From positions 770,132-834,131 of the forward strand of contig QANY01008278.1 of the NCBI GenBank assembly GCA_003255025.1: a stretch of DNA of 64,000 nt. Reading direction: 5' to 3'. Numbering within the stretch: the first letter of the stretch is position 1; each line of letters starts with the position of its first letter. Positions 54,721-64,000 of the stretch are shown piece by piece. This DNA is from Datisca glomerata. Taxonomy: Eukaryota > Streptophyta > Magnoliopsida > Cucurbitales > Datiscaceae. The position numbers and the translations under genes were made by a program. The notes under the pieces are model-generated. The model made no database searches and was not told the origin of the DNA. It saw only the letters and a list, made by a program, of their open reading frames with translations.

Positions 54721-54740
54721 GGCAATAACTCTACCACACT

Positions 54741-55039
54741 TGGGGAATTTCATGAGTAATAAATTAATGTCAAATTTCTAATGATTTTGCCTAATGTCTT
54801 AAGAATTTTCTTTGTTATGGGCTTAGTTCTATTTCCATTTTATTCGATGTCTTTCCTTTCTTTGAATGAAATATTTAAGTCTGTTGACTTTTATTTATTA
54901 ATAATAAATAAAATTCCAGTTTTCACTTTCATTTTCTCTCTAACTTGATGCTCATACTCATGCACTTTTCAATACATTTCTGTCCAATATTCTAATCCAA
55001 GATTGAGAGTGACGATTTTGGAAATAAAAGCATGAGTAA
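54741..55039. other. Unassigned sequence between MULE and Tat pol
   Basis: AT-rich, no gene. The gag and protease of the following Tat element would be expected upstream of 55040, but no trace was found here, so the Tat copy is truncated at its 5' side. Confidence 0.45.
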
Positions 55040-56060
55040 TAACTTTCACAATCTCATTCTTAGCGTAGAGTCAGACGATAATGATGACGATAAATTTGAA
55101 CCATCTCCAGAAATATTAAGAATGTTAGATTAAGAGGATAAAATTACTAAACCTTATCAAGAATTAATGGAGGTAAAAAATTTGGGATTGGATGATGAGA
55201 TAAAAGAAATTTAAAACGACACTTTTATGATGAAATAGAGCCGCAAAAAATTAATTCACTTACTAAATGAGTACAAAGATGTCTTCGCATGGTCCTACCA
55301 GGATATGGCAAGATTGAACGTTGATATTGTGGTCTATAATTTTACACTTTTACCCAAATGCAAACGAGTAAGGAAAATGTTACAGAAAATGAAACCTGAC
55401 ATGCTAGTAAAAATCGAAGAAGTAAAGAAGCAAGTGGATGCAGGATATTTTGCAAGTTGCAAAATATCCAAAATGGATTACTAACATTGTCTCAATACCA
55501 AATAAAAATGGGAAAGTTAGAATGTGTTGATTATGGAGATTTAAATCAGACTAGTCCAAAGGATAATTTCCCATTACCCCAATCGATGTTCTATTAGATA
55601 TCACTGCAGGGTATTCAACATTCTCATTCAAGGATGGTTTTTTAGGCTATAACCATATCAAAATGGTTCCTGAATATCATGAAAATAAACTTTTATAACT
55701 TTATTGGCACGTTTTGTTATAAGGTAATTCCATTTGACTTGAAAAATGCAGGACAACCTATTAACGACCAACGATAACATTTATTTCATGATATGATGCA
55801 TAAGGAGATGGAGGTGTATGTTGATGATATGGTTACCAAATTTTGCCAAGGAGAAGATCATACTGTTACTTTGTGGAAACTATTTGAGAGATTAAGGAAA
55901 TATTAGTTAAAGCTTAACCCAACAAAATGTACATTTGCAACATCTTCTGGAAAACTTCATGGCTTTTTTATGAGCGAGGAAGGAATAACAGTCGACCCAT
56001 ACAAGGTTTAAGCCATCATCGATATTCCACTACCTTAATCTGAAAAGAAGTTAGAGGATT
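55040..56060 (+). pseudogene. Tat/Ogre-like reverse transcriptase pseudogene
   Basis: DDKFEPSPEILRML and DKITKPYQELMEVKNLGLDD lead in. Then LLNEYKDVFAWSYQDM, MKPDMLVKIEEVKKQVDAG, a broken part with NFPLPQ-like text (55570), and FITLLARFVIR-like text in shifted frames. EVYVDDMVTKFCQGEDH keeps the YVDD active site (55810-55860), followed by LWKLFERLRKY and KLNPTKCTFATSSGKLHGF. About twelve stops or shifts. Confidence 0.88.
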
Positions 56061-56089
56061 CTTAGGAAGATTAAATTAAATAGCCAGGT

Positions 56090-57070
56090 TCATCTTGCAG
56101 CTTACCGAAACTTGTGAACCCATTTTTAAACTCCTTTGCTATAGCGATACAGTTGGATGGAACGACAATTGTTAGAAAGCTTTTGAGAAAATCTAGCAAT
56201 ATTTACAAAGTCCAACTGTACTTGTGCCTCCAACTCCAGGACTACCATTTATCTTATATTTTACAGTAACTAAAAAGTCAATGGGATGTGTACTAGGTCA
56301 ACATGATGCATCTACGAGGAAAGAGCAAGTTATATACTATTTAAGTAAAATGTTCACAAAATACGAGGCTAATTATTTAATTTTGGAGAAAAAATATTAA
56401 GCGTTAGCCTGGGCTGCTCATCAACTTATACACTATATATTGTATTATACCACGTGGTTAATTTCAAAGATGGGCCCAATCAAATATATTTTTGAGAAGC
56501 TTTCGCTTCTTAGGAGGATCGCTAAATGGCAAATTTTGCTGATAGAATATGGTATTGTCTATGTCATTAGGAAAGCAGTAAACGGAAGTGCACTCGCTGA
56601 TTATCTGATAGATCAACCAGTAAAAGATTATGCCTATGAAATTTGATTTCCCAGATGAAAATGTTTCAACAATATTGAAGAATGAAGAAGAATCGATGGG
56701 CTTAGAATTATAGACAATGTTATTTGATGGAACATCTAACGATGTATGACATAGAATTAGGGTAATCCTCATTTCTCCTAAATGAGAGCTTTTTCCATTT
56801 ACAGCAAAGCTATGTTTTGACTGTACAAATAATGTGACATAATATAAAGCATGTACTATGGGAATCCAAAAGCTTCTGATATAAAGATGAGAAAACTTCA
56901 AGTATACGGAGATTCATTACTTGTAATACGTCAGCTAAACGGAGAATTGGAAGTTGGAGATTCAAAATTGATACCATATAACATATATATGAGTTAAGCC
57001 AGACTTTTAAGGAAATCTCCTTTGATCATATTCCTAGAGAAGACAATCAAATTGTAGATGCATTGGCAAC
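56090..57070 (+). pseudogene. Dual RNase H region of the second Tat element
   Basis: First RNase H: VTKKSMGCVLGQHDAS, EQVIYYLSKMFTKYEANY, ALAWAAHQLIHYI, TTWLISKMGPIKYIFEKLS and NGSALADYLIDQPVKDY (56260-56646). Second, archaeal-type RNase H: MLFDGTSNDV (56718), CFDCTNNVT.YKACTMGIQ and LQVYGDSLLVIRQLNGELE (56900-56960), ending in DNQIVDALATLA (57045). Confidence 0.87.
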
Positions 57071-57079
57071 ACTGGCTGT

Positions 57080-58390
57080 TATGTTTTCGATAAACTTTAA
57101 AGAAGAAGTTTGGCCTATAAAGATTGAGAAACGAGATCATCCTACTTACTATTTGAGCATTGAAGAAGAACATAAAGAAAAACCATGGTACCATGACATC
57201 AAGTATTATATTAAAAACGGGGAATATCTACTTAAAACTTCTGAGAATGATAAGCGCACCATTAGAAGATTAGTTATGGGGTTCTTTTGAACAGTGATAT
57301 ACTGTACAAAAGAAAATTTGATATGGTACTTTTAAGATGTGTTTATACAAAAGAGGCAATATAAGATTATATAGGAGATTCATGAAGTAATGTCACGTAA
57401 ATGGTCACATGATGGCTAAACAAATCCTAAGGGTATAATACTATTGGTTGATTATAGAGTGTGATTGTAAAAACTATGGCAAGAAATGTCATATGTTCAA
57501 ATTTATGCGGACAAAATTCATGTGTCGGCATCTTCTCTACACATAATGAATGCACCTTGGCCTTTCTCCATATGGGGTATGGATGTAATTGGACCTATCA
57601 CACCGAAATGCTTCAAACGGGCATCGTTTGATTTTGGTTGCTATAGATTACTTTACTAAATGGCTATAAGCCGTTTTCTATTCAAGTGTAACAAAAAATG
57701 TAGTTGTCAAGTTAAAAAAGAGGGAGATAATTTGTCATTATGGTCTACTTGAATAGATCATCACAATTAATACGACGAATTTGAATAACAAGATGATGAG
57801 GGAGTTGTGTAAGCATTTTAAAGACAAACATCACAATTCCTCTTCTTATCATCTAAATATGAATGGAGTAATAGATGCGGCCAATAAGAACATAAAAAAG
57901 ATGATAGAGAAGATGACATAAATTTATAAAGATTGGCATGAGATTCCGCCATTTGCATCACACTTCAGTTCATACTTCAATCAGGGCAACACCATTTTCT
58001 TTGGTATATGGTATTGAAGCAAACCTACCAATTGAGGTCAAAATTCCATCGCTCAAGGTCTTAATGGAAGCTAGGTTAGAAGAAGCTGAGAGTGTGCAAC
58101 CATATGATAAAAATTTGAGGAATCGAATTTCATCGAAGAAAAATGGATGGTCGTATTATGTAGAGGGAAACTATATCAAAGGAAAATGATGCAAGCATAT
58201 GATAAAAATTTACAACCTTGATGTTTTCGAGAAAGAGATTTGGTCCTAAAAAAAGTACTTCCCTTTTAGAAGGATCACCGTGAGAAGTGGACCCCAAAAT
58301 TGAAGGACCGTTTGAAGTCGAGAAGCCTTTCTTAGGAGGAGCACTCATTTTAACCAACATGGATGGGGACGAGTTACCACTCTAATAAAT
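57080..58390 (+). pseudogene. Integrase pseudogene of the second Tat element
   Basis: PTYYLSIEEEHKEKPWYHD and IKYYIKNGEYL (57130-57230), the N-terminal zinc part in pieces (57300-57500), then NAPWPFSIWGMDVIGPITP (first Asp kept, 57550-57605). The rest of the core is scattered. PFSLVYGIEANLPIEVKIPS is in frame at 57970-58050. The pol end reads KIEGPFEVEKPFLGGALIL and TNMDGDELP (58290-58380), typical of Ogre/Tat. Confidence 0.85.
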
Positions 58391-59399
58391 TCTGATGTAG
58401 ACAATAAATATTTTGTTTAAAAGTGAAGAGGAAGAAAGTGTATTTGATCACTCCTAGTAAGAGAAATGCGAGGTCGTGATAAATGTTTTTATTTCAAAAA
58501 GAGTCGTCTAAAATGTTGGAGAAATTATTATTCTTTGATTCTTTCAAACTTTTGAGTGTAGATATTATTATTTCCTTCCTCATCAATTTCCATATGCCGT
58601 GTCTTTCGATTTCTTATGTATATACTCCATTCTTTTAGTTTAGTTTTTCATATTTCTTCATGTCTTTCCGTTTTATTCTTTATGTCTCTTCTGTCATACC
58701 AAGCATATATTGATTAGTCTTGAAATGACTCAAAAGCATAAATTCAACTAACGTGAAAGTTAATAAACATATGTCCAAAAAAAAAGTTTGAGGTCTTGGT
58801 GAAAATTTAAAAGGACGCCCTAAAAAAAGAGCGTTTGAGATCATGGTAAAAACCTGAAAAGGAACCATGGGTGTAAAAAAGCGATAAATGTCTCTGTCCA
58901 TATATTAAATTTTTTTGAAGTTATCTGAAAGGACGTCATGAGCAAAAGGGGAATGTAGCTACAAGATAGTATGCATACACCCAAAACTTTAAAAATGGAT
59001 ATTTACACAAGTAGCGCGAAGAAAAGTAGAAAAATAAGGAGAAATTATTTGTTGTTTCAACTAGTGACATAAAGCTTAATTTTGTGGCATGGACTAAAAT
59101 GGAAGAATTCATGATTCTCTCAAAAGTATGTATGACATCTCCTTACCAATCGATGATTTTATTTCAAGTGACCGTTTAGAATGATGGTGGAGATGATCAT
59201 AGTGGCCAACTTACAAAAACAAAATTGAATATTCAAATTCATGTATACAATCAAAGTATTATACTTGCACATACATGCATGACAGTTCAACCGCATAAAT
59301 CATTAAGAATATCCATTTAATTTACATGAATTCAATTTAATATTGAGAGCCTACATTGATCCAGCTTTTTCCTAGATAAAGCAGCTCATTTGAATCAAT

Positions 59400-59605
59400 A
59401 TAGTTAAATCAAATCTGACTTGGTCCCAGTCGAAGCCTGATGTGAGTGCCACATCCATTTTATATTTTTGGTTCAATCGAACACGACTTAGTCGTGGTCG
59501 AAGTTTAGTGTCAACGCCTAGTCTATTTCAATCAATATAGTTAATTCGAACTTGACTCGGTCGTGGTCGAAGCCTAATGTCAGCGTAGGTCCTTTTTAGC
59601 AGACA
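59400..59605. repeat. Degenerate tandem repeat, three units of about 67 bp
   Basis: Units near 59411, 59477 and 59546 share a core GAACTTGACTCGGTCGTGGT followed by CGAAGCCTAATGTCAGCG and the linker CAATCAATATAGTTAA. The middle copy is the most diverged. It may be a remnant of the LTR or tail of the preceding Tat element. Confidence 0.75.
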
Positions 59606-59989
59606 TGCAAACATTAGCATGCATGCCAACATTAGCAGGTGACTAAATCAAGATTCTATATAAAACCATATGGTCAAATGTTGTTCATACAAATTGATAC
59701 ATATGTCAACATCCTCCTCATTTCTAAAGTATGGGAATCAGAACAAAGATTGATAGAAGAGGATTATAACAATACGATTCAATTTGGTAGACTTGTTAAA
59801 CATTCATTCATTCAGTGGTACTAATCAAAACAATAACGAGGTCGGTGGGTTGAGCTTTAATATAAAATTGTTTGACGTCCTTGAATATAAATCGCGGGCT
59901 GCCACAACAACATAAACCTATACGATATAGTGTAGTTTAGATTCAACAAATAAATGTTCGACAGCAAATAATGTTAATCCATAAAGAAA

Positions 59990-60390
59990 GTGTAGAAAAA
60001 AAAATCAATAGTTGGTGTTTAACATTGTAATCTAGCAGATTAAAAATGGTGACCTATTGTAGATTTTTCTAGTTGTAATTAGACATAACAAGTTGCTTTG
60101 ATGAAAAAATTACCCGCACAAGCCTTAGGCAACTTATACTTCGGCCTAATGATCCCAATTATGGGGTTCTGTCAAAAGGAAAATTCACCTATTTTCTAAC
60201 AAATCATGAGAATGTAGTCTTTTCACCCTAGATCAATTTCATTATTTGTAATTTTATATCCTGACCAATGTTATTTGCCAAAGCAAAGTGAAAAAAAAAA
60301 CTAGCCATGGGTTGTGTTTAACGGTGTCATATTCAAGATTAACAAAATTATGGCCTATTGTAGATTTTTTATTATGTAGTTACACATATT
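59990..60390. repeat. Diverged direct duplication, two copies about 310 bp apart
   Basis: Around 59985-60095 and 60285-60390 the words AAAGTG.AGAAAAAAA, GTTTAAC, AAAATTATGGCCTATTGTAG (with variants) and TTTTT..TTGTA.TTA.ACA recur in the same order. No product is encoded. Confidence 0.55.
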
Positions 60391-60779
60391 GGAGATGAAT
60401 CTAACCTTTGAATGGATGTGTAAAGTGAAATGGAGGAGTGCTAAAAGGTCAAACTCATCCTTTCTCTCTTTATCCCCATCTTGACATGACAATCTAGTCT
60501 ATTTATTTTTTGTTTATTTTAAAAACCAAAGCAAGAGGGAGGCTTAGCAGTTCACATCACACCTTAATTTATGACCTCTGGGTGGCCAGAAAAAAGATGA
60601 AGTTTTGATGAGAGAGAGAGAGAATTTGTATAGTATTGATACTGTAATAATCGAAAGTTTGAAAAAAAATACATTACAACTACTAACTTACTTCAACAAG
60701 TCACTTACGATTTTGATTACAATTGCTACTAACTAAGAAGCTAACTAGGTTACTTCATATAGAGTTTTCCCCAAGTATA

Positions 60780-61335
60780 TAGAGATAACCCTGCTTAAGG
60801 CCGTCAAGAACCATCTTGAAGAATTCAAGGTTCAGTAGCTCTTTGTGCTTGTGAAATGTTTACTAAATTATTACTTTCTTAAAGTTGTCAAAATTTGTCT
60901 TGCAGTGTTTAAGAGACAGCAGACATCCGTATGAAGGCAATGTCATCCAAATGACTATCTTTGCTTCTTGAGGACCCCATTGATAATTAAACTTTCTCAC
61001 TTGAAGAACTTAGGTTTCTCATTAAAAGTCTCAAGTCTCTTAGTTGAAGTCTTCAAAATTTATCTTGCAGTCTTCAAGATAGCTCTTGAAGATTTCATGC
61101 TCGGATGGCTTTTTACTCTTAAGAATTTCTCTGTACCAGTTTTTCTTGACTTCGTTTTCAAGCTTCTTGAGGATCCCATTGATAATTTTCCCACTTGAAG
61201 ATGATTTTTCTTCTTGAAGACTCCAAGCTTCTCATTTGAAGACCTCAAGTTTTTCATTGAAGACCTCAATTTTGTGGCTAGAAGATCTTAATTTTCTCAA
61301 TTGAAAACCTAAAGTCTCTCACTGCACGATCTCAC
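60780..61335. repeat. Degenerate class 4-like CTTGAAGA/TCTTCAAG repeats
   Basis: Words such as CTTGAAGTCTTCAA, TCTTCAAGATAGCTCTTGAAG, CTCACTTGAAGA and TGAAGACCTCAAG recur irregularly. CTTCTTGAGGACCCCATTGA at 60964 returns as CTTCTTGAGGATCCCATTGA at 61162, each followed by TAAT...CTCACTTGAAG or CCCACTTGAAG, a duplication about 198 bp apart. It resembles arrays J and K but is more decayed. Confidence 0.6.
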
Positions 61336-62672
61336 TCTAGTTCCTCACTTGAAAAATATCTCACTCCACGATCTCAATTCGAGGTCTCACTTGAATATTC
61401 ATTTGGAATTCGAGTTTCATGTTTGCGGTCGCTTAAAGTTTTTTTTACTTTAAGTCAATTGAAGAAATACCGATATCAATTTTTTGAACGGTTAAGTTAG
61501 TTTTTGTTTATATTTTGTTAGGTTATTTTTTTAACCGATAAAGTAGATTTTATCAAATGATCAAATATCATTACAAAGTATGCCGAAATTTCAATATAGA
61601 GTATTCCAAGATTTTATAAAATAATCAAATCTCTTGAGTTAATAAGGGTATTAAAGGTGCAGATATTTCTTTTACATATCTAGTAACTTTAAGTCTCATC
61701 AGGTTGAGCACTTTCTGAGGGCTTCAAGTGATTTCTAAAAGCCCATACTAAAGTTTGCAAAGTACATAGAGCCATCCCCATTTGAAGTCCTAAGAATCAT
61801 CATAAAGACAAGGTCTGATAGCTCTCTAGGCTCATTGGTTTGTATAGAGTGGCTGAAGCAGAAAAGATGTTGCAGTCAAGTTCAGGACTAATCGTTGATT
61901 GAGATGATTTTCCTATCTCTCTTTTCTTCAGCCTCTCAAAAGAAGGGGAAGACGAAGCCATTGACGACGGAAGGTGAAGCATTAAAAATAGAAGCCTAAC
62001 CCTGTGTTGAAAGAGCAGTATAGGACAAAGAGACAACAATTGAAATACTACATGTTCCAGGTATTCCTCTTCGATGTCATGAAAGACACAAAAGAATTTG
62101 AGGAAACCTTTTAAGTATATAACAAGGCATAATCAGGTTATAAAAGTGATGTTATAGCTAAAAATGTGTCAAAGTTGAAGATGTAAGAATAATTATAGCG
62201 AAGAATGATCATTCCTTAAGCAATCACTAGGCTATTCATAGTAAGATTGAAAAGCCAGGTCACTCAAAACCACTACACTTTCCCCTTGAGTTTGTTTTTA
62301 AAATTAAAAGAGTAAGAGTAAGCATTAATATTTCCAAAAAATCATTATTTGAAGACATCAAACTCATCAGGTTGAGACGATTAGGTTGAACTTTCAATGC
62401 ATGGAAGGGCAGATGAAAAGACTACTCAAAGTAATATTCCAAAATCACCCTTAGCAAACAACTTATGTCTCTAGGTTCATGAGATGAAAATCGTAAAACC
62501 ACACACCATAAATATTTCCAGCCCATATAATAATATTAAATTTTTTCTATCAATTATGTCTTGCCATAAGATGGTTAATTTATATGCTGATGATATATTA
62601 TGTCGAATGGTCTAATGTATAAGGAACGACCCAGATCCTATGGGTCCAAAAATCTGTAAGGTATTGAGATCT
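61336..62672. other. Unassigned sequence
   Basis: No supportable gene or element. The frame 62039-61800 on - has no recognised features. Confidence 0.45.
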
Positions 62673-62673
62673 A

Positions 62674-62697
62674 AATGTTATATATATATATATATAT
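62674..62697. repeat. (TA)n microsatellite
   Basis: About eleven TA dinucleotides. Confidence 0.95.
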
Positions 62698-62872
62698 TCA
62701 AGGTATTCTAAGCTGTTACTTTTTGAATGACGTGATCGTTATTTTCTTGTATCATGTTCCATAAAACATTAGCAACCATGTCATTCAGTTCATAACTGAG
62801 TTTGTCTTTATGAGCATCATTGACTCATTCCTAGTCATTGCTGGTATTACCTTGTCAAATCAATGAGGCGCT

Positions 62873-62880
62873 TATAAATA
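62873..62880 (+). promoter_or_regulatory. TATA box candidate
   Basis: TATAAATA in GCTTATAAATAGCC, a near-ideal plant TATA box, 45 bp before an ATG in the favourable context TAAGATGGCG. Confidence 0.5.
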
Positions 62881-62924
62881 GCCTTTCTACTTCAACAAAA
62901 TCCAAACTTTTGACTCAATATAAG

Positions 62925-63340
62925 ATGGCGTTCCTACATGATTTCAAAATTAAACATCACAATGTAATTCATTACACTGTTGAAGACAACGCAAATGTAG
63001 GTTCTTATGGATTCGAGGCATTAAAAATTGACATGTAGGAGGCTATGGGAATTTGGACTATTCTTTTTTACATATATTGTATGCTGCTTACTTGGGGGGT
63101 CTTCAACAAGTGAAAGACAATACTGACTTGACTATGATGTTCAACTATGATCATGATATCAGAAAAAATAAGCTCCTCTTTCTAAATCAATCTAGTAGTA
63201 GTTCGAGTGATAAGGAAACATGCAATTCTGAGTTTGAATTTTTGTATTGGTTGACCCTGTTTTTATTTTATTTTTGTTTGCATATTTGTTTTTGGAGTGC
63301 TATTGATCTTTTTTTAATTTTTTATATTTCATTTTAAGAA
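62925..63340 (+). other. Possible short gene or first exon, unrecognised
   Basis: From the ATG at 62925 a frame of 37 codons runs (MAFLHDFKIKHHNVIHYTVE ... EALKIDM) to a stop at 63038. CAT/GTAGGAG just before that stop could be a splice donor, so this may be a first exon. A second frame (63053-63337) starts in the next phase and ends in a hydrophobic stretch; it has a Ser run (SSSSSS) and no family features. TATA box, start context and codon spread make this the best candidate for non-transposon coding DNA in the window, but I recognise no family. Confidence 0.3.
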
Positions 63341-64000
63341 TTATCTATAAATGAAAATTTGAATTTTCAGGATACCTTAGTTATTTTTAATCAAATTTGC
63401 ATGACTTATAAAATTCACTTTAAAATGGGTCAATATATTTCTCCAGAAATTGTTGACCTCAGATAGAAATGAAACATTTAAAATTACTGAATAAAATTAA
63501 TATGTTCGTGATAATTGTTTGTAGTTGTAAAAAATCATACAGCTAGATCTCAAAGCATTGTAAAGTGTTGTATTGCTTACAAGTTTTAGGATTGCTTCGT
63601 AGTATCCGTAACACCGCTAAATATTAGTAAATAATACCGTATGTCTAAATGCAAGTAATCAGATTGTTATGATAATAGACAACTGTAAGTAATGTAGCAC
63701 ATATTTTCGGTGACCTTATTTCCCTACACGTAAAATAGACTCAGATGTATAAGATGCGTAGGGACTATTACAAAGTAATGCATTTTTATGGTCGCTAAAT
63801 TTTTTACTAATATATCCTTTCAATCGTTAGCTTGGACAATTCTACACTGAACTTAATTAAGATTGGGCCGCCCTGCTTTTGTCATATGTTACCCTCATTT
63901 TACTATACGGTAAACAATCCTACTTCTATATCTGACTTGCTTGGTGATCTGTTCATTACATAGGTGTAGATACCGTATTTTATCCGGCCTAATACATGAA
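63341..64000. other. Unassigned sequence to the window end
   Basis: AT-rich, without frames or repeats that I can support. Confidence 0.45.

Larger units (their letters stand above)
52299..54740 (-). mobile_element. MULE with class 3 palindromic array (ends not located)
   Basis: Contains a MULE transposase pseudogene (54720-52642 on -) and, 200 bp past its end, array M. No terminal inverted repeats or target duplications were recognised, so the limits are those of the recognisable content. The transposase belongs to another MULE branch than the copies at 72-2600 and 41.5 kb, and no Ulp1 gene is present. Confidence 0.6.
55040..58930 (+). mobile_element. 5'-truncated Tat/Ogre-like Ty3/gypsy element
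   Basis: From 55040 the sequence reads from the spacer before RT through RT, RNase H, archaeal-type RNase H and integrase to the typical pol end at about 58390, then a non-coding 3' tail to about 58930 with AAAGGACG.CCT..AAAA and GTTTGAGATCATGGT words. No LTR pair was recognised. Confidence 0.82.

Noticed and set aside
61800..62039. 79-codon minus-strand frame as a possible LINE piece
   Set aside because: The end looked briefly like an RT tail, but no RT or zf-RVT motif could be placed.
1..64000. tRNA, rRNA or telomere repeat
   Set aside because: I looked for tRNA-like arms, conserved rRNA words and CCCTAAA runs and saw none; the only tRNA-like match is the 12 bp primer site at 15813.

Overview
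The window looks like the repeat-rich, gene-poor part of a eudicot plant genome. It is AT-rich, I could not establish a single intact host gene, and almost every recognisable coding stretch is a decayed transposable-element protein with in-frame stops and frameshifts. The superfamilies present (Mutator-like with Ulp1, Helitron, hAT, Ty3/gypsy of several lineages, L1-type LINE) are typical of plants. The species cannot be told from the sequence.

Layout, left to right. 1-7690: a Mutator-like element (MULE) of the Ulp1-carrying (Kaonashi-like) type, with a transposase pseudogene on + facing a DUF1985/Ulp1-peptidase pseudogene on -. Six tandem arrays of one palindromic motif fill its intron-like and intergenic gaps. 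7690-11920: unassigned AT-rich sequence, a 3 x 65 bp repeat and a hAT-like scrap. 11922-23070: one Helitron Rep/helicase pseudogene (- strand) cut in two by a Ty3/gypsy element (13298-20946); the gypsy 5' LTR itself carries a 1.7 kb insertion. 23559-24038: a small hAT element with perfect 8 bp target duplications. 24230-37780: a Tat-lineage gypsy element (+) whose leader is interrupted by an Athila-like element (-, 24885-31866) with a triplicated gag start. 39246-43089: a second Ulp1-type MULE, internally deleted, with a different palindromic array family. 43832-45843: a 2 kb hAT element with BED-finger transposase remains. 46070-47960: a third palindromic array family of unknown host. 49364-49683: another small hAT element. 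50373-51356: a foldback MULE of TIRs plus palindromic arrays. 51720-52195: a LINE fragment. 52299-54740: the least decayed MULE transposase, with a fourth palindromic array at its 3' side. 55040-58930: a second Tat-lineage pol pseudogene. 59400-64000: degenerate repeats and unassigned sequence, with one possible promoter and short reading frame near 62.9 kb.

The most unusual theme is that MULEs of this window carry or border tandem arrays of short perfect palindromes. The array families differ in sequence but share a design: arms of about 8-10 bp around a 1-3 nt centre, repeated with spacers specific to each locus. The arrays sit in the non-coding gaps of the elements, and one element consists of little else. 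The other strong result is the layered nesting (Helitron < gypsy < unknown insert; Tat < Athila), which gives a relative order of insertion. Everything here is read by eye from translations and repeats; no database search was run.
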